Shown: positions 15,472-24,114 of the stretch, in pieces
Layout: each line of letters opens with the position of its first letter
How positions within the stretch are numbered: position 1 is the stretch's first letter
Assembly: GCF_024622045.1 (NCBI RefSeq)
Contig: NZ_JANKBP010000019.1
Length of the DNA: 39,408 nt
Strand: one strand, 5' to 3'
DNA from: Rodentibacter caecimuris
GTDB lineage: Bacteria; Pseudomonadota; Gammaproteobacteria; Enterobacterales; Pasteurellaceae
The notes under the pieces: generated by a model
What the model saw: only the letters and a program-made list of their open reading frames with translations
Database searches by the model: none
What the model was told of the DNA's origin: nothing
Program-made: the position numbers and the translations under genes

Positions 15472-16203
15472 ATGGCTTTAATTGATATGACAGGTAAAAA
15501 AGTACCGAGTGTTACATTTCATACCCGCCAAGGCGATGCTTGGGTTGATGTCACAACAAGCGAATTATTCGACAATAAAACTGTCGTCGTATTTTCACTC
15601 CCGGGTGCATTTACTCCAACCTGCTCATCAACACATTTACCACGCTATAATGAATTAGCCTGTGAATTTAAGGCTGTCGGTGTAGATAAGATTATCTGTA
15701 TCTCGGTTAATGATACTTTTGTAATGAATGCTTGGAAAGCCGATCAAGAATCTGAAAATATTACCGTAATTCCGGATGGTAACGGTGAGTTTACCGAAGG
15801 CATGGGTATGCTGGTGAATAAAGAAAATTTGGGCTTTGGTAAACGTTCTTGGCGTTATTCTATGCTAGTGAGAAACGGCGTTGTAGAAAAGATGTTTATT
15901 GAGCCGGAAGAGCCGGGTGATCCGTTCAAAGTATCTGATGCGGATACGATGATGAAATATTTAGTACCGGGGTGGACAGCCAAACCATCGGTTTCTGTTA
16001 TCACCAAACCGGGCTGTCCGTTCTGTGCGAAAGCAAAAACGTTATTAAAAGCAAAAGGTTATACTTTTGAAGAAATCGTATTAGGCCGTGATGCAAGCAC
16101 AATTTCTGTTCGTGCAATCACCGGTAAAACCAGTGTTCCACAAGTATTTATCGGTGGTAACTACATTGGTGGTAGCGAAGATTTAGAAAAATACTTTGCC
16201 TAA
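15472..16203 (+). CDS. Peroxiredoxin 5-glutaredoxin fusion (hybrid peroxidase)
   Basis: This cytoplasmic enzyme reduces hydrogen peroxide and organic peroxides with glutathione; the fused glutaredoxin domain recycles the peroxiredoxin. The 243-residue protein has a Prx5 domain (about 1-168) with the peroxidatic cysteine in LPGAFTPTCSSTHLP (Cys51), and a glutaredoxin domain (about 172-243) with TKPGCPFCAKAK (CPFC at 182-185), TSVPQVFIGG and GGSEDLEKY. The same hybrid (hyPrx5, often called pgdX) occurs in H. influenzae. AAGGAG lies well before ATG 15472. It is divergent from oxyR and likely OxyR-induced. Confidence 0.97.
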   Translation: MALIDMTGKKVPSVTFHTRQGDAWVDVTTSELFDNKTVVVFSLPGAFTPTCSSTHLPRYNELACEFKAVGVDKIICISVNDTFVMNAWKADQESENITVIPDGNGEFTEGMGMLVNKENLGFGKRSWRYSMLVRNGVVEKMFIEPEEPGDPFKVSDADTMMKYLVPGWTAKPSVSVITKPGCPFCAKAKTLLKAKGYTFEEIVLGRDASTISVRAITGKTSVPQVFIGGNYIGGSEDLEKYFA

Positions 16204-16251
16204 GGTAGGAATGTAAATTTAGCTGATTATTTTAATTTGGAACGTTAACTA

Positions 16252-16283
16252 AAAAGCCAAACTCTTTGCGGAGTTTGGCTTTT
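16252..16283. terminator. Bidirectional terminator after the Prx-Grx gene
   Basis: AAAAGCCAAACTC (16252-16264) pairs perfectly with GAGTTTGGCTTTT (16271-16283) over a 6-base loop. The next gene converges from the other side, so it can stop both. Confidence 0.93.
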
Positions 16284-16341
16284 CTATCTTTTTTAACAAT
16301 ATACTGAAAAGCGTCAAGACGACTTACAAATTATCGAATCA

Positions 16342-17238
16342 TTATTGGCATTTGTGTAAATCGATATTCCAGTCTGCGCCGGAATAAACGCCATGGGTTT
16401 TAGAAAAGCTATCCATATTCAAGGCTAATGACACGTTCAGTAAACTGTTTAAATAAAGTAACGGTTTTCCCTCTTCCACATCACCAAAGCTACTGACATA
16501 AGGCATTTTCCCCGTATATTTAAGCTGATTACCTTCTTTTATTTCAACGCAAGCCAGATCGCCTTTATTAATACCGGATTGCTCTAATAGTGCATCACTA
16601 ATATTTGTCCAAATGTTGCCGTACTGAATATCTAAAATAGGAATATTGCCCTTTAAATGCCCCTGCTCTAATACTGCTTTTTGATAGGGAATATCCAACA
16701 CTTTTTTCTCTAACTCATCCCCTACGTCTTCAAATGAAATCGTACCGGAAGCCAATCTTGCCCCCGTATAAGCATAGACATCACGTCCGTGGAAAGTATA
16801 AGATTTTTCAGAGCCGGCAAGGCGATTTTTCTTTTCGTCAATTTCTCTTACGGATTCAATGCCTAAATGCTCCGCAACTAAGGTTAACGAGCCGTTATCG
16901 GGTGTCACGAAATAATGCCCTGTCTTGGTTTTCAGGACAACTGATTTGCGATCCGTACCGACACCGGGATCAACGACATTCACAAAAACCGTTCCCGCTT
17001 TCCAATAAGGGGCGGTTTGATATAAACGATAAGCCGCCTCCCAAATATTATAAGGTGGAATTTCGTGGGTTAAATCAAACATTTTTAGCTTTTCATCCAC
17101 TGAAAAGGCGACACCTTTCATTGCTGAGACTGCACCGTCTTTCAAACTGAAATCCGTTTGTAAAACGAGCGCATTGTCGGCAAAAGCCATTTTTGAACAA
17201 GCTAACGCGAAGAGAATCGGTAAGAGTTTCTTTGTCAT
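16342..17238 (-). CDS. Exported SAM hydroxide adenosyltransferase (DUF62/SAM hydrolase family)
   Basis: The family splits S-adenosylmethionine into adenosine and methionine using an activated hydroxide. Conserved motifs are present: LQTDFSLKDGAVSAMKGV near the mature N-terminus, TVFVNVVDPGVGTDRKSV, TPDNGSLTLV and TFHGRDVYAYTGA, then a small C-terminal domain with LDIQYGNIWTNI. From ATG 17236-17238 (good GGGGAAA Shine-Dalgarno) the protein is 298 residues and opens with MTKKLLPILFALACSKMAFA, a convincing signal peptide, so the enzyme should be periplasmic. A longer frame of 23 codons upstream has no support. A secreted SAM hydrolase is odd because SAM is cytoplasmic; export, a different nucleoside substrate, or salvage are possible. 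Confidence 0.88.
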   Translation of the reverse strand: MTKKLLPILFALACSKMAFADNALVLQTDFSLKDGAVSAMKGVAFSVDEKLKMFDLTHEIPPYNIWEAAYRLYQTAPYWKAGTVFVNVVDPGVGTDRKSVVLKTKTGHYFVTPDNGSLTLVAEHLGIESVREIDEKKNRLAGSEKSYTFHGRDVYAYTGARLASGTISFEDVGDELEKKVLDIPYQKAVLEQGHLKGNIPILDIQYGNIWTNISDALLEQSGINKGDLACVEIKEGNQLKYTGKMPYVSSFGDVEEGKPLLYLNSLLNVSLALNMDSFSKTHGVYSGADWNIDLHKCQ

Positions 17239-17392
17239 ATTTTTCCCCTTATAGATGATGAGACTAAAGAAGACTTTGATATTAATGAATGCAATCGGTT
17301 TTTTCAATATTTATTAAAACGATAGCAAAGGGCAAAAATAATTATCTTTGTGAGTGTTTAATGATTTAAATACTATTTAAATTTGACCGTAC

Positions 17393-17866
17393 TTAGCCTT
17401 TTATTAAGGCAAGCAACTTATCGCCAAAAAAGTAAAAAATCAGTCCGAACCCAACGATCAGCAAGCCAATTAATTTCGTGATATTAATTTCCCGCACTGG
17501 CATACCGATTAAACCAAAATTATCAATAATGGTGGCTGGAAGTAATTGTCCAATAATGATAAAAAATAACATTGCGGTAATACCGAGTTTAGGAGCTAGC
17601 AATATCGTGGTAAACACCGCTAATGCACCTAGTGCGCCACCCAAGAATTTCCACCAAGGTTGATGGGGAAGAGCGCTCAAACCTAGCCACAAATCTGTTT
17701 TGAATAAGGCAATGAAAAAGAGCAGAATTGTCCCGACCGCAAAGGAAATTAATGTAGCGATAACGGGTTCGTTTCCCACCGCTTTGGCAAGTTGGGTATT
17801 AATCGCGGATTGGGATGCCAGTGCCATTCCCGCAATGAATGCAATTAAAATATAAATAAAAAACAT
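17393..17866 (-). CDS. Small DMT-superfamily membrane protein (YdcZ/DUF606 type)
   Basis: A 157-residue inner-membrane protein with about five membrane spans and the family start YILIAFIAGMALASQSAINTQLAKAVG, then ISFAVGTILLFFIALF, LGGALGALAVFTTILLAPKLG and MLFFIIIGQLLPATIIDNFG. YdcZ-type proteins are half-size relatives of EamA drug/metabolite transporters; substrates are generally unknown. A strong GGAGGAGCT Shine-Dalgarno precedes the start. It stands alone between the SAM hydrolase gene and divergent brnQ. Confidence 0.85.
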   Translation of the reverse strand: MFFIYILIAFIAGMALASQSAINTQLAKAVGNEPVIATLISFAVGTILLFFIALFKTDLWLGLSALPHQPWWKFLGGALGALAVFTTILLAPKLGITAMLFFIIIGQLLPATIIDNFGLIGMPVREINITKLIGLLIVGFGLIFYFFGDKLLALIKG

Positions 17867-18020
17867 AGCTCCTCCAGATAAAGAAAATTATAGAAGTTTT
17901 GGTGTAATCGTCAAATTGGAAAAGTCTCATAAAATTAACCGCACTTTATTTCTTTTAGGCTGGTTTTGCTTTATAGCTCAAATTGCTATAACCTCTAATT
18001 ACAGCCTCTTGTTATCGTGC

Positions 18021-18026
18021 TATACT
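18021..18026 (+). promoter_or_regulatory. Putative extended -10 element of brnQ
   Basis: TGCTATACT (hexamer TATACT at 18021-18026) is a good extended -10 that lies downstream of the long-frame ATG at 17916 and 25 to 39 bases before the preferred brnQ starts. This supports the shorter protein. Confidence 0.45.
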
Positions 18027-18059
18027 CGCCCCCCATTATGTATAGACAAAATGATAATT

Positions 18060-19373
18060 ATGATTAAAAAAGCAGGTTTAACAGGGCTTTTGTTATTCGG
18101 TATGTTTTTTGGTGCCGGCAATTTAATTTTTCCACCAAGTTTAGGTGCTCTATCGGGAGAGTGGTTTTGGGCGGCGGTTTTAGGTTTTGTCCTATCCGGT
18201 GTCGGTATTGCCATTCTTGCCTTGGTTATTGGAATGTTAAATCCGAAAGGCTATGTAGAGGAAATTTCTCAGAAAATTTCCCCTTGGTTTGCGACCCTTT
18301 ACTTAGTGATTTTATATCTCTCAATCGGGCCTTTTTTCGCAATTCCTCGAACCGCCACGGTTGCCTATGAAGTGGGCATTTCTCCAATGCTCTCCAAAGG
18401 AATGAGCGAAATCGGGTTAGTGGTTTTCACGCTATTGTATTTTGCAGCGGCTTATTTTATATCCCTTAATCCCTCTAAAATTTTAGATAGTATTGGGCGC
18501 ATTCTCACCCCTATTTTTGCCTTATTAATAGTTATTCTGGTTGTACTTGGGATTACAAAATATGGTGCGAATCCCCCTCAGTCTGCAATTGGGGATTATG
18601 CCAAAAGCGCATTTGGTACGGGATTTATTGAAGGTTATAACACGTTAGATGCGCTTGCTTCTGTTGCATTTAGTGTTGTCGCGGTGCAAACCCTAAAACA
18701 GCTTGGTTTTAGTTCTCGAAAAGAATATGTGGCGACCATCTGGTTAGTAGGTATTGTGGTAGCGTTAGGGTTTAGTGTGCTTTATGTCGGATTGGCGTAT
18801 TTCGGCAATCATTTCCCTGTCCCGCCGGAAGTGATGAATAGCAATGTCAATAAAGGCGTGTATATTTTATCTCAAGCCACACAGGCGATTTTTGGTGAGT
18901 CTGCTCAATGGTTTTTAGCTGTGATGGTGACAATGACTTGTTTTACCACCACTGCTGGATTAATTGTCTCTACTGCTGAGTTTTTTGCCGACCGTTTTCC
19001 TCGTTTTTCCTATCGGGTATATGCCACAATCTTTACTCTACTCGGATTGGCTGTCGCGAATTTAGGATTGAATGCTATTATCCGTTTCTCATTGCCGGTG
19101 TTATTGATTCTTTACCCGATTACTATTGCCATCGTGATGTTGGTGATTGTTAATAAATGGTTTGCCCTATCAAAACTTGGTATGCAATTGACTATTGCAT
19201 TGGTTACCTTAGTTTCCGTAGCCGGTGTATTGGGAGAGCAATTTCAAATTTCAACACTTACGGAATGGGTGAATTATCTTCCGTTTGCTACCGTTTCTTT
19301 ACCTTGGTTAGTGCCGGCATTAATCGGATTAGGACTTGCGTTATTTTTACCTCACCGACAAAAAGACCTATAA
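18060..19373 (+). CDS. brnQ: Branched-chain amino acid transporter BrnQ
   Basis: BrnQ is a cation-coupled inner-membrane carrier for leucine, isoleucine and valine. The chosen start gives 437 residues, matching the 439 of E. coli BrnQ, with about twelve membrane spans. Family landmarks are LLLFGMFFGAGNLIFPPSLG at the N-terminus, IGPFFAIPRTATVAYEVG, GFIEGYNTLDALASVAFS and MVTMTCFTTTAGLIVSTAEF. The frame is open from ATG 17916, but those 48 extra codons include a promoter-like element and an uptake sequence and lack similarity to the family, so they are probably leader. ATG 18051 and ATG 18060 are both possible; neither has a clear Shine-Dalgarno. Confidence 0.93.
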   Translation: MIKKAGLTGLLLFGMFFGAGNLIFPPSLGALSGEWFWAAVLGFVLSGVGIAILALVIGMLNPKGYVEEISQKISPWFATLYLVILYLSIGPFFAIPRTATVAYEVGISPMLSKGMSEIGLVVFTLLYFAAAYFISLNPSKILDSIGRILTPIFALLIVILVVLGITKYGANPPQSAIGDYAKSAFGTGFIEGYNTLDALASVAFSVVAVQTLKQLGFSSRKEYVATIWLVGIVVALGFSVLYVGLAYFGNHFPVPPEVMNSNVNKGVYILSQATQAIFGESAQWFLAVMVTMTCFTTTAGLIVSTAEFFADRFPRFSYRVYATIFTLLGLAVANLGLNAIIRFSLPVLLILYPITIAIVMLVIVNKWFALSKLGMQLTIALVTLVSVAGVLGEQFQISTLTEWVNYLPFATVSLPWLVPALIGLGLALFLPHRQKDL

Positions 19374-19556
19374 ATAGGTAAAAGTGCGGTCGGTTTTTGT
19401 TTATTTTATTTCGACAAGTTTGTTCAACATCATCGGCAATTTCTGAGTGTTCCGTGTAAATGTGCCGATGAACGAACGGATCATATTGATGGCATTACCA
19501 TAGGGTTCACAGGCTAAATCTACATTTAGCATCTATGATTTATCTATCTGGGAAAG

Positions 19557-19581
19557 TGATGGATATTAACTTTATCCATCA
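19557..19581. promoter_or_regulatory. Inverted repeat upstream of the PACE-type pump gene
   Basis: TGATGGATA (19557-19565) and TATCCATCA (19573-19581) form a perfect 9-base inverted repeat with a 7-base centre and no T-run, 67 to 91 bases before the ATG. It looks more like an operator than a terminator. A second inverted repeat, CATCGGCA and TGCCGATG, lies further upstream near 19430-19475. Confidence 0.4.
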
Positions 19582-19647
19582 TAAATAATTCTCCATTAAT
19601 GTACTTATCTTGATGAATAAACCGGTTTTATTTATAAGGAATTTATT

Positions 19648-20067
19648 ATGATGACATTAAAAGAACGCTTTTTGCATTCAGCATTATTTGAAATCGGCGC
19701 TGTGGCTGTTTCCACTATCGCCATGCTTTTGGTAAGTCCGGAAAAAGGGAGTACGGCACTGGGTGTCGGTATATTAATATCATTGGTTGCGATGGTTTGG
19801 AATCTTATTTTTAACAGTATTTTTGACAAGATCTTTACTGCTCCCCGTGAAACTCGCGGTCTTGGCACACGAATTTTCCACACCGTTATGTTTGAAGGGG
19901 GGCTTTTGGTGGCAACCATACCGATGATCGCCTACTTTTTGCAACTGACTTTATGGCAAGCGCTGATAGCGGATATCGGGTTGACAATTCTGATTATGGT
20001 TTATGCGTTGATTTTCAACTGGATTTACGACCATATAAGATTAAAATTTGTGGGGCAGAAGGCATAA
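19648..20067 (+). CDS. PACE-family efflux transporter (AceI-like)
   Basis: PACE proteins are small proton-coupled inner-membrane pumps; the founding member AceI exports chlorhexidine. The 139-residue protein has four membrane spans arranged as two repeats of the bacterial transmembrane pair domain: residues 5-65 (ERFLHSALFEIGAVAVSTIA, then VAMVWNLIFNSIFD) and 72-133 (TRIFHTVMFEGGLLVATIPM, then MVYALIFNWIYD). The matching FH...FE and WN-F--IFD/FNWIYD signatures in each half are characteristic. ATAAGGA lies 7 bases before ATG 19648; the next codon is also ATG. It is ended by a paired-uptake-sequence terminator. Native substrate is unknown. Confidence 0.9.
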   Translation: MMTLKERFLHSALFEIGAVAVSTIAMLLVSPEKGSTALGVGILISLVAMVWNLIFNSIFDKIFTAPRETRGLGTRIFHTVMFEGGLLVATIPMIAYFLQLTLWQALIADIGLTILIMVYALIFNWIYDHIRLKFVGQKA

Positions 20068-20114
20068 AAAGTGCGGTCGATTTGTAACCTGTTTTTAAAA
20101 TCGACCGCACTTTT
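20067..20114. terminator. Terminator built from an inverted pair of uptake sequences
   Basis: AAAAGTGCGGTCGATTT (20067-20083) and its exact complement (20098-20114) form a 17-base perfect stem with a 14-base loop. Each arm holds a complete uptake core, 20069-20077 and 20104-20112. Confidence 0.9.
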
Positions 20115-20299
20115 CATTTTACCTCGTGCTTTTCTGCAATATCACCTGGTTTGTTTGCTATTCACTCGTTGTCATTCATCTTCCCCCGAACTTAATCTTT
20201 TCTTCATTATTAAAAATTTCTTCATTGCACTATTTATTTATTCATCAATTTCAGCCATAATCGCGCGCCTTACTAGTCTATTATTTTGAGGAAATTTTT

Positions 20300-20866
20300 A
20301 TGTCGGCAACAAAAGACGGTTTAGCAAATCCGGGTCCGTTAGGATTATGTGGTTTTGCATTAACCACTTGGTTACTTTGTTTAATTAACGCAGGCGTATT
20401 TGATAGCACGAATTTGGGTTTAGTATTCGGCATGGCGTTTGCTTTTGGCGGAACGGCACAAATGATCGCCGGAATGTTCGAATTTAAAAAAGGAAATACT
20501 TTCGGCTTTACCGCATTTATCAGCTATGGTGCGTTCTGGTGGTCTTGGGCGTTATTTGTCGCTTTCTTTAAAGGTGAAACTTCCGCACAATTTGTGGGGT
20601 GGTATTTAGGATGTTGGGGAACATTCACGTTAATGATGTTCTTAGCCACTTTCCCGAAACCGCGTGCATTACAAGCGATTTTCTTTTTTCTCACACTCAC
20701 GTTTTATGCTTTAGCAGTCGGTGATGCGACCGGCAACCATGCCATTGTGAACGTAGGGGGATACTTAGGTTTAATCACAGCACTTTGCGCATTCTATTTG
20801 GCTGCGGCTGAAGTGTTAAATGAATCCTACGGCAGAACGGTATTGCCAATTGGTGAGAAAAAATAA
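20300..20866 (+). CDS. satP: Acetate/succinate transporter SatP (GPR1/FUN34/YaaH family)
   Basis: SatP is an inner-membrane acetate (and succinate) channel or symporter. The 188 residues match E. coli SatP in size and pattern: LANPGPLGLCGFALTTWLL contains the family NPxPLGL signature, followed by YGG-like FAFGGTAQMIAGMFEFKKGN, TFGFTAFISYGAFWWSW and a C-terminus YGRTVLPIGEK. Six membrane spans are expected. TGAGGAAA precedes ATG 20300. It is transcribed alone toward oadB, with a shared paired-uptake terminator. The upstream 230 bases hold the earlier terminator and an AT-rich promoter region in which I cannot assign clear elements. Confidence 0.95.
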   Translation: MSATKDGLANPGPLGLCGFALTTWLLCLINAGVFDSTNLGLVFGMAFAFGGTAQMIAGMFEFKKGNTFGFTAFISYGAFWWSWALFVAFFKGETSAQFVGWYLGCWGTFTLMMFLATFPKPRALQAIFFFLTLTFYALAVGDATGNHAIVNVGGYLGLITALCAFYLAAAEVLNESYGRTVLPIGEKK

Positions 20867-20887
20867 TTTTTAACGGTTGGTTTGAAT

Positions 20888-20931
20888 AAAAGTGCGGTCA
20901 TATTTTCGAGAGAATTAATGACCGCACTTTT
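20888..20931. terminator. Second paired-uptake-sequence terminator, between satP and oadB
   Basis: AAAAGTGCGGTCAT (20888-20901) pairs with ATGACCGCACTTTT (20918-20931) over a 16-base loop, with more T following. It lies between convergent genes and can serve both. Confidence 0.9.
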
Positions 20932-20945
20932 TTTAGGTTAGAACA

Positions 20946-22256
20946 TCACATTCCGGCAATATATTTCAACATCACACCGGCTGCGATAGCCGAGCCAATC
21001 ACACCTGCCACATTTGGCCCCATGGCGTGCATAAGTAAGAAGTTCTGATGATCCGCTTCTAACCCTATTTTATTGGATACCCTCGCCGCCATAGGAACAG
21101 CTGAAACCCCGGCAGAGCCAATAAGCGGATTGATTTTGTTTTTGCTAAACTTATTCATCAATTTCGCCATTAATACGCCGCTTGCCGTGCCGACACTAAA
21201 GGCAATTACGCCGAGTAATAAAATCCCGAGGGTTTGCGGTTGTAAAAATTTATCCGCTACCAATTTTGCCCCGACCGATAATCCCAACACAATCGTGGTA
21301 ATGTTGATTAAGGCGTTTTGGGTGGTATCGCTTAACCGTTCTACAACACCGCTGACACGCATTAAGTTACCAAAACAGAACATACCCAATAAGGGCGCGG
21401 CATCAGGTAAGATCAAGGCAACCAATAACAATAGTATGATTGGAAACAACACTTTCTCACGTTGACTGACAGGACGGAGCTGCACCATACGGATTTTCCG
21501 CTCTTCTTCGCTCGTTAAGGCTTTCATTATCGGTGGTTGGATTAAAGGCACGAGCGCCATATAAGAATAAGCCGCCACAGCGATTGCCCCCAGTAGTTCC
21601 GGAGCGAGTTTACTGGTGAGGTAAATTGCTGTTGGGCCGTCTGCGCCACCAATAATTCCAATCGCCGCCGCTTGTGGCAAGGTAAAGGAAATGATACCAA
21701 GCCAGTTTAATGCCAATGCCCCTAATACGGTGGTGAAAATACCGAATTGAGCCGCCGCGCCTAACAGCAACGTTCTTGGATTGGCAAGAAGAGGGCCGAA
21801 ATCTGTCATTGCGCCTACGCCCATAAAAATGATTAACGGCGCAACCCCGTAGCCGATAGCCACTTTATAGAATAAGGCGAGAATACCGGCGGTATAGCCC
21901 ATATCACCGGCTAGGCTTTCCAGCTCGGCAATTTGTGAAGGAGAGGCACTATTCAAGACCTCTTTAATAGCAGCCGGATCGGCCACCGTGTTAAGTTTTG
22001 CAGCAATAATCGCAAGTTGCTGTATCGTGCCTAAGTGGAGCAAATTATCCAATGCCGTCATGGCAATGCCGGCTTCAGGGATATTGGATAATAACCCGCC
22101 AAATCCGATAGGCAGTAATAACAAGGGTTCAAATTTCCGAGAAATTGCCAACCAGAGCAGGAGCAAACTCACACCGATCATAACGGCTTGCCCCCATTCT
22201 AGGTGCATAATTCCCATTCCCTTAAACAATGCAATAATACTATCCATATTTACCAC
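20946..22256 (-). CDS. oadB: Oxaloacetate decarboxylase beta subunit (sodium pump)
   Basis: OadB is the membrane subunit that decarboxylates carboxybiotin and exports sodium ions. The 436-residue protein has many membrane spans and the family motifs LLLLPIGFGGLLSNIP near the N-terminus, IFMGVGAMTDFGPLLANPRT, the GIIGGADGPTAIYLTSKLAP stretch carrying the sodium-site aspartate, and GSAGVSAVPMAARVSNK near the C-terminus. It starts 7 bases after the oadA stop and is the last gene of oadG-oadA-oadB. With OadA and OadG it makes the complete pump used in anaerobic citrate, malate or aspartate metabolism. Confidence 0.97.
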   Translation of the reverse strand: MVNMDSIIALFKGMGIMHLEWGQAVMIGVSLLLLWLAISRKFEPLLLLPIGFGGLLSNIPEAGIAMTALDNLLHLGTIQQLAIIAAKLNTVADPAAIKEVLNSASPSQIAELESLAGDMGYTAGILALFYKVAIGYGVAPLIIFMGVGAMTDFGPLLANPRTLLLGAAAQFGIFTTVLGALALNWLGIISFTLPQAAAIGIIGGADGPTAIYLTSKLAPELLGAIAVAAYSYMALVPLIQPPIMKALTSEEERKIRMVQLRPVSQREKVLFPIILLLLVALILPDAAPLLGMFCFGNLMRVSGVVERLSDTTQNALINITTIVLGLSVGAKLVADKFLQPQTLGILLLGVIAFSVGTASGVLMAKLMNKFSKNKINPLIGSAGVSAVPMAARVSNKIGLEADHQNFLLMHAMGPNVAGVIGSAIAAGVMLKYIAGM

Positions 22257-22263
22257 CTATCAT

Positions 22264-24078
22264 TTATGCGATAGTCATTAAAGTATCGCCTATGGTAACA
22301 ACATCGCCGACTTTAATGGCGATATTTTGGATGACGCCGCCTTTAGATGCGCGAATTTCGGTTTCCATTTTCATGGCTTCAAGAATAAGTAATACATCCC
22401 CTTCTGCGACAGTTTGCCCTTCGGTTGCAACCACTTTCCAAATATTACCGGACATTGGTGCGGTAACCGGTGTGCTTGCACTTGATGGCGTTGGAGCAGG
22501 CTGTGGCGAGGCGGTTTGAGCCGTAGGTGTTGTTGGAGTGATATTGGTTACATCACCGCCCTCACTGACTTTTACGACAAAGGCTTTGCCTTCTAATTCC
22601 ACCGTATAAACTGCCGGTTCATTTGATCTTGCAGTTGAAAGTGCGGTTGGTTTTTCCGCCGTTTTTTCTGTTGCTTGGTCGGCAGTCGGTGCAGGCTCAA
22701 AGGCGGCAGGATTATTGCGGTTTTCCAAGAATTTCAAGCCGACTTGCGGGAATAACGCCACAATCAGTACGTCATCAATTTCATTTTCTGCAAGTTTGAT
22801 GCCTTTTTCCTTCGCCAGTTGTTTTACTTCATCGGTGAGTTTATCCATTTCCGGAGCAAGATGATCCGCCGGTCTGTCAGTGATAGGTTGCGCACCTTCT
22901 AATACGCGTGCTTGCAAGTCGGTATTTACCGCTGCCGGTGTACGACCATATTCGCCTTTTAAAATTCCGACCGTTTCCTTTGCGATCGTTTTGTAACGTT
23001 CGCCCATTAAGACGTTAATCACAGCCTGTGTGCCGACAATTTGTGAAGTTGGTGTAACAAGCGGAATAAAGCCGAGATCTTCACGAACACGTGGAATTTC
23101 TTGTAACACTTGGTCAAGTTTATCCGAGGCGTTTTGCTGTTTAAGCTGACTTTCAAGGTTGGTGAGCATTCCTCCCGGTACTTGTGCCACTAAAATGCGG
23201 CTATCAACGCCTTTTAATTGCCCTTCGAATTTCGCATATTTTTTACGCTCGGTCCGGAAATAATCCGCTATTTTTTCCAGTTTAAGAATATCTAAACCCG
23301 TGTCATACCCCGTGCCTTGTAAGGTGGCGACCAATGCTTCGGTGGCAGGGTGCCCATAAGTCCCGCTCATGGAGGAAATTGAGGTATCAATGCCGTCGGC
23401 ACCCGCTTCAACACCTTTTAATAATGCCATTTCAGCCATACCGGTGGTGGAGTGGCAGTGTAAATGGAGGCGAATATCGTAGCGTTTTTTGATTTCACTG
23501 ACTAATTCATAGGCGGACATTGGCGCTAAAATGCCTGACATATCTTTAATCACAAGAGAATCAATACCGATTTCTAATAATTGTTCTGTGGTATCCAGCC
23601 AAGTTTGTAAAGTATGCACCGGACTGGTGGTATAACTTAACGTTCCTTGTGCATGCCCGCCTTGTTTACGAACGGCTTTTAATGCCTGTTGCATATTGCG
23701 GGGGTCATTCATTGCATCAAACACACGGAAGACGCTCATTCCATTGATAACGGCACGTTCTACAAAACGATCCACAACATCATCGGCATAATGGCGATAA
23801 CCTAACAAATTTTGTCCGCGTAAAAGCATTTGCAACGGGGTTTTTGGCAAGGCTTTTTTCAACTCACGCAAACGCACCCACGGATCTTCGCCTAAAAAAC
23901 GGATACAACTGTCAAAGGTTGCACCGCCCCATGCTTCTAATGACCAATAACCGATATCATCCAATGCAGACGCAATGGGAAGCATATCGTCAAGTCGCAT
24001 ACGGGTGGCGAAAAGTGATTGATGTGCATCTCGCAATACCACATCGGTGATAGCAATTTTTTTATGTTGAGCAGTCAT
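22264..24078 (-). CDS. oadA: Oxaloacetate decarboxylase alpha subunit (biotin carrier)
   Basis: OadA transfers the carboxyl group of oxaloacetate to biotin. In its 604 residues the carboxyltransferase domain (about 1-300) shows TDVVLRDAHQSLFATRMR, AWGGATFDSCIRFL, LVIKDMSGILAP and the metal-binding LHLHCHSTTGMAEM. A conserved middle region (about 300-470) follows, then an Ala/Pro/Thr-rich linker (about 470-530), and a biotinyl domain with EAMKMETEI (biotin Lys570). The linker contains an uptake core at 22639-22647. It lies between oadG and oadB in one operon. Confidence 0.97.
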   Translation of the reverse strand: MTAQHKKIAITDVVLRDAHQSLFATRMRLDDMLPIASALDDIGYWSLEAWGGATFDSCIRFLGEDPWVRLRELKKALPKTPLQMLLRGQNLLGYRHYADDVVDRFVERAVINGMSVFRVFDAMNDPRNMQQALKAVRKQGGHAQGTLSYTTSPVHTLQTWLDTTEQLLEIGIDSLVIKDMSGILAPMSAYELVSEIKKRYDIRLHLHCHSTTGMAEMALLKGVEAGADGIDTSISSMSGTYGHPATEALVATLQGTGYDTGLDILKLEKIADYFRTERKKYAKFEGQLKGVDSRILVAQVPGGMLTNLESQLKQQNASDKLDQVLQEIPRVREDLGFIPLVTPTSQIVGTQAVINVLMGERYKTIAKETVGILKGEYGRTPAAVNTDLQARVLEGAQPITDRPADHLAPEMDKLTDEVKQLAKEKGIKLAENEIDDVLIVALFPQVGLKFLENRNNPAAFEPAPTADQATEKTAEKPTALSTARSNEPAVYTVELEGKAFVVKVSEGGDVTNITPTTPTAQTASPQPAPTPSSASTPVTAPMSGNIWKVVATEGQTVAEGDVLLILEAMKMETEIRASKGGVIQNIAIKVGDVVTIGDTLMTIA

Positions 24079-24114
24079 AAAATACCTCTTCCTTAGCCTA
24101 TTAAATGAAAAATA

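Noticed and set aside
16342..17238. Phage-type anti-restriction SAM lyase
   Set aside because: The motifs are those of the DUF62 hydroxide adenosyltransferase family, unrelated to the T3 enzyme, and there is no phage context.
17916..18059. 48-codon N-terminal extension of BrnQ from ATG 17916
   Set aside because: The stretch contains an extended -10 element and an uptake sequence, and BrnQ proteins begin close to the first membrane span, which fits starts at 18051 or 18060.
20071..20289. 72-codon frame after the PACE gene
   Set aside because: It begins inside the paired-uptake terminator, has no ribosome-binding site, and covers the satP promoter region.
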